Position numbers and translations under genes: made by a program. Below are positions 62,854-64,000 of a stretch of 64,000 bases of DNA, in pieces; position 1 is the first letter of the stretch, and every line of letters starts with the position of its first letter. The notes under the pieces are model-generated. The model saw only the letters and a list, made by a program, of their open reading frames with translations, was not told the DNA's origin and did not search any database. This DNA comes from Nemopilema nomurai (taxonomy: Eukaryota; Cnidaria; Scyphozoa; Rhizostomeae; Rhizostomatidae), in NCBI GenBank assembly GCA_003864495.1, contig ML133443.1:2732742-2796741 (forward strand), read 5' to 3'.

Positions 62854-64000
62854 GTACGTCAATAATTGATCTTAAAATACATCAATTTTGGGGCGAATTT
62901 GTGGCAATGAATTATAACTCTCACGCTTATTGGAAGAGGAATGAATTTTTAGAAATCGATTAAGAGAAGTGGCGTTGGATTGTCAACTGAAAGGGTTGAT
63001 TAGAACTACAAACTCATATCTGGGATGGCTGCTAGTACAAATGTATATTTTGTCCTCTTCATAAAAATAGGACAAAACACATCTCAACGTACCCCAATTC
63101 TAAGTTGGCTTTTGCAAGGATATGATAGCAAAATTTTCTAATTTATCAATTTCTCCTTTTCTACACATTTGTGATATATGCCAGCGGGTGACTGCAGTTA
63201 GTGTTGTGTAAAAACAGAACGCATTTGCAATGACAGGAATTGGTACTTGTAATAATTTACCCAGACACAAGTTCTGTAATTCTGTGATGCACTGGCATAT
63301 GTAGATTCCCTCCGAATAGCAGAGAATTGTCGCAAAAGATAAAAAACACCTTTTGAGTAGAATCGGTGCAAATGAGTTCCATTGCTCACAGCAATAAAGT
63401 TTGTAGAAAGCCCTCTAGGCATCACCATAGACTATATCAAAGAGTAAACAAGACAAGCCACATCGGAAAAATCGTTTATTAACCAGAATCATCCAAAGCC
63501 CATTTTCACTTAAACTGCACTCTGGATAATTCTGACGTTCACGAAGTCTTTAAGACCTCTCAGATCTCATCCCAACAAGAATTTGCTCATATCGTGCGTT
63601 AGAATAATCCAGCCTTCTATCAGACCAGTTACCTATCTGCATGTTAACTGTCGTACTTGAAAAACTAAACTGAAATTTTTACCTGAAAACGGTTTAATTT
63701 TTTCTACGGCTTCTAAAAGTGGAAGGTAATTATGGACGTCTCAAAGTAGTTACGATTAGGGAAGGTGGAACGTTAAAATATATTAAAAAATGATATGCAG
63801 ACTTTGCCTTGCCACCAGCTCAAAATATTAATCGAAATCGTATCCGTACTTTGATAATTTTCTATATAGACACTAGTAGGTAACGGTCAACGGCCGAACC
63901 ACAAAAGCCGATGTTCAGTTAACCCAAGGACCACAGCCAGTAGAAACGACGAGGAGCCGCTTGCTGGGAAATCTAAATTCATAAAACGACAAGTGGCAAC
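62854..64000. other. Downstream sequence to the window end
   Basis: Presumed first intron of the secreted-protein gene. I searched by eye for a continuation exon with a matching phase-1 acceptor and did not find a convincing one. No repeat or RNA gene was recognised. Confidence 0.45.

Overview
The window is animal genomic DNA. Genes are split by GT-AG introns, the base composition is AT-rich, and one end is a long satellite array. The encoded proteins (ERGIC3, ECHDC3, an ANO10-type anoctamin, an RPP25-type Alba protein) are animal-type housekeeping proteins. Moderate introns, GGGGG-rich dispersed repeats and a CR1/L2-like LINE tail make a cnidarian or other marine invertebrate the best guess. 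That taxonomic placement is inference only.

Layout. 1-13.74 kb is an unbroken head-to-tail satellite of about 78 monomers of 174-176 bp. It starts at the window edge and ends in one diverged monomer. 14.4-25.2 kb (minus strand) is a complete 17-exon ERGIC3 gene. 26.2-33.0 kb (minus) is ECHDC3, nine confident exons plus an uncertain first exon near 34.1-34.2 kb. 35.70-35.91 kb (minus) is a small intronless membrane-protein ORF. 38.5-50.7 kb (minus) is a complete 14-exon anoctamin with a 21-nt cassette microexon. 52.76-53.30 kb (minus) is a single-exon RPP25/RPP25L-like Alba protein. Divergent from it, 53.9-59.3 kb (plus), is a six-exon gene for a 607-aa protein with an N-terminal RGG-type tract, a helical middle and a C-terminal von Willebrand A domain with an intact metal site, an architecture that recalls Ro60. 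62.5 kb (plus) opens a secreted-protein gene whose later exons were not found before the window ends.

Exons were joined by matching splice phase, reading frame and family similarity recalled without searches. The four intron-containing genes with known relatives or a clear domain (ERGIC3, ECHDC3 from its second exon, anoctamin, vWA) give uninterrupted reading frames through every junction. Repeats include two intronic minisatellites lying next to splice sites, three dispersed repeat families each seen twice, a LINE 3' end, a polypurine tract and several microsatellites.

The genes do not form an operon or one pathway: ERGIC3 serves ER-Golgi traffic, ECHDC3 is a mitochondrial crotonase-like protein, and the anoctamin is a membrane scramblase/channel family member. 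The one suggestive grouping is the head-to-head pair of an RNase P/MRP-type RNA-binding protein and a Ro60-like vWA protein separated by about 0.6 kb. The items most worth a second look are that vWA protein, the anoctamin microexon and the satellite.
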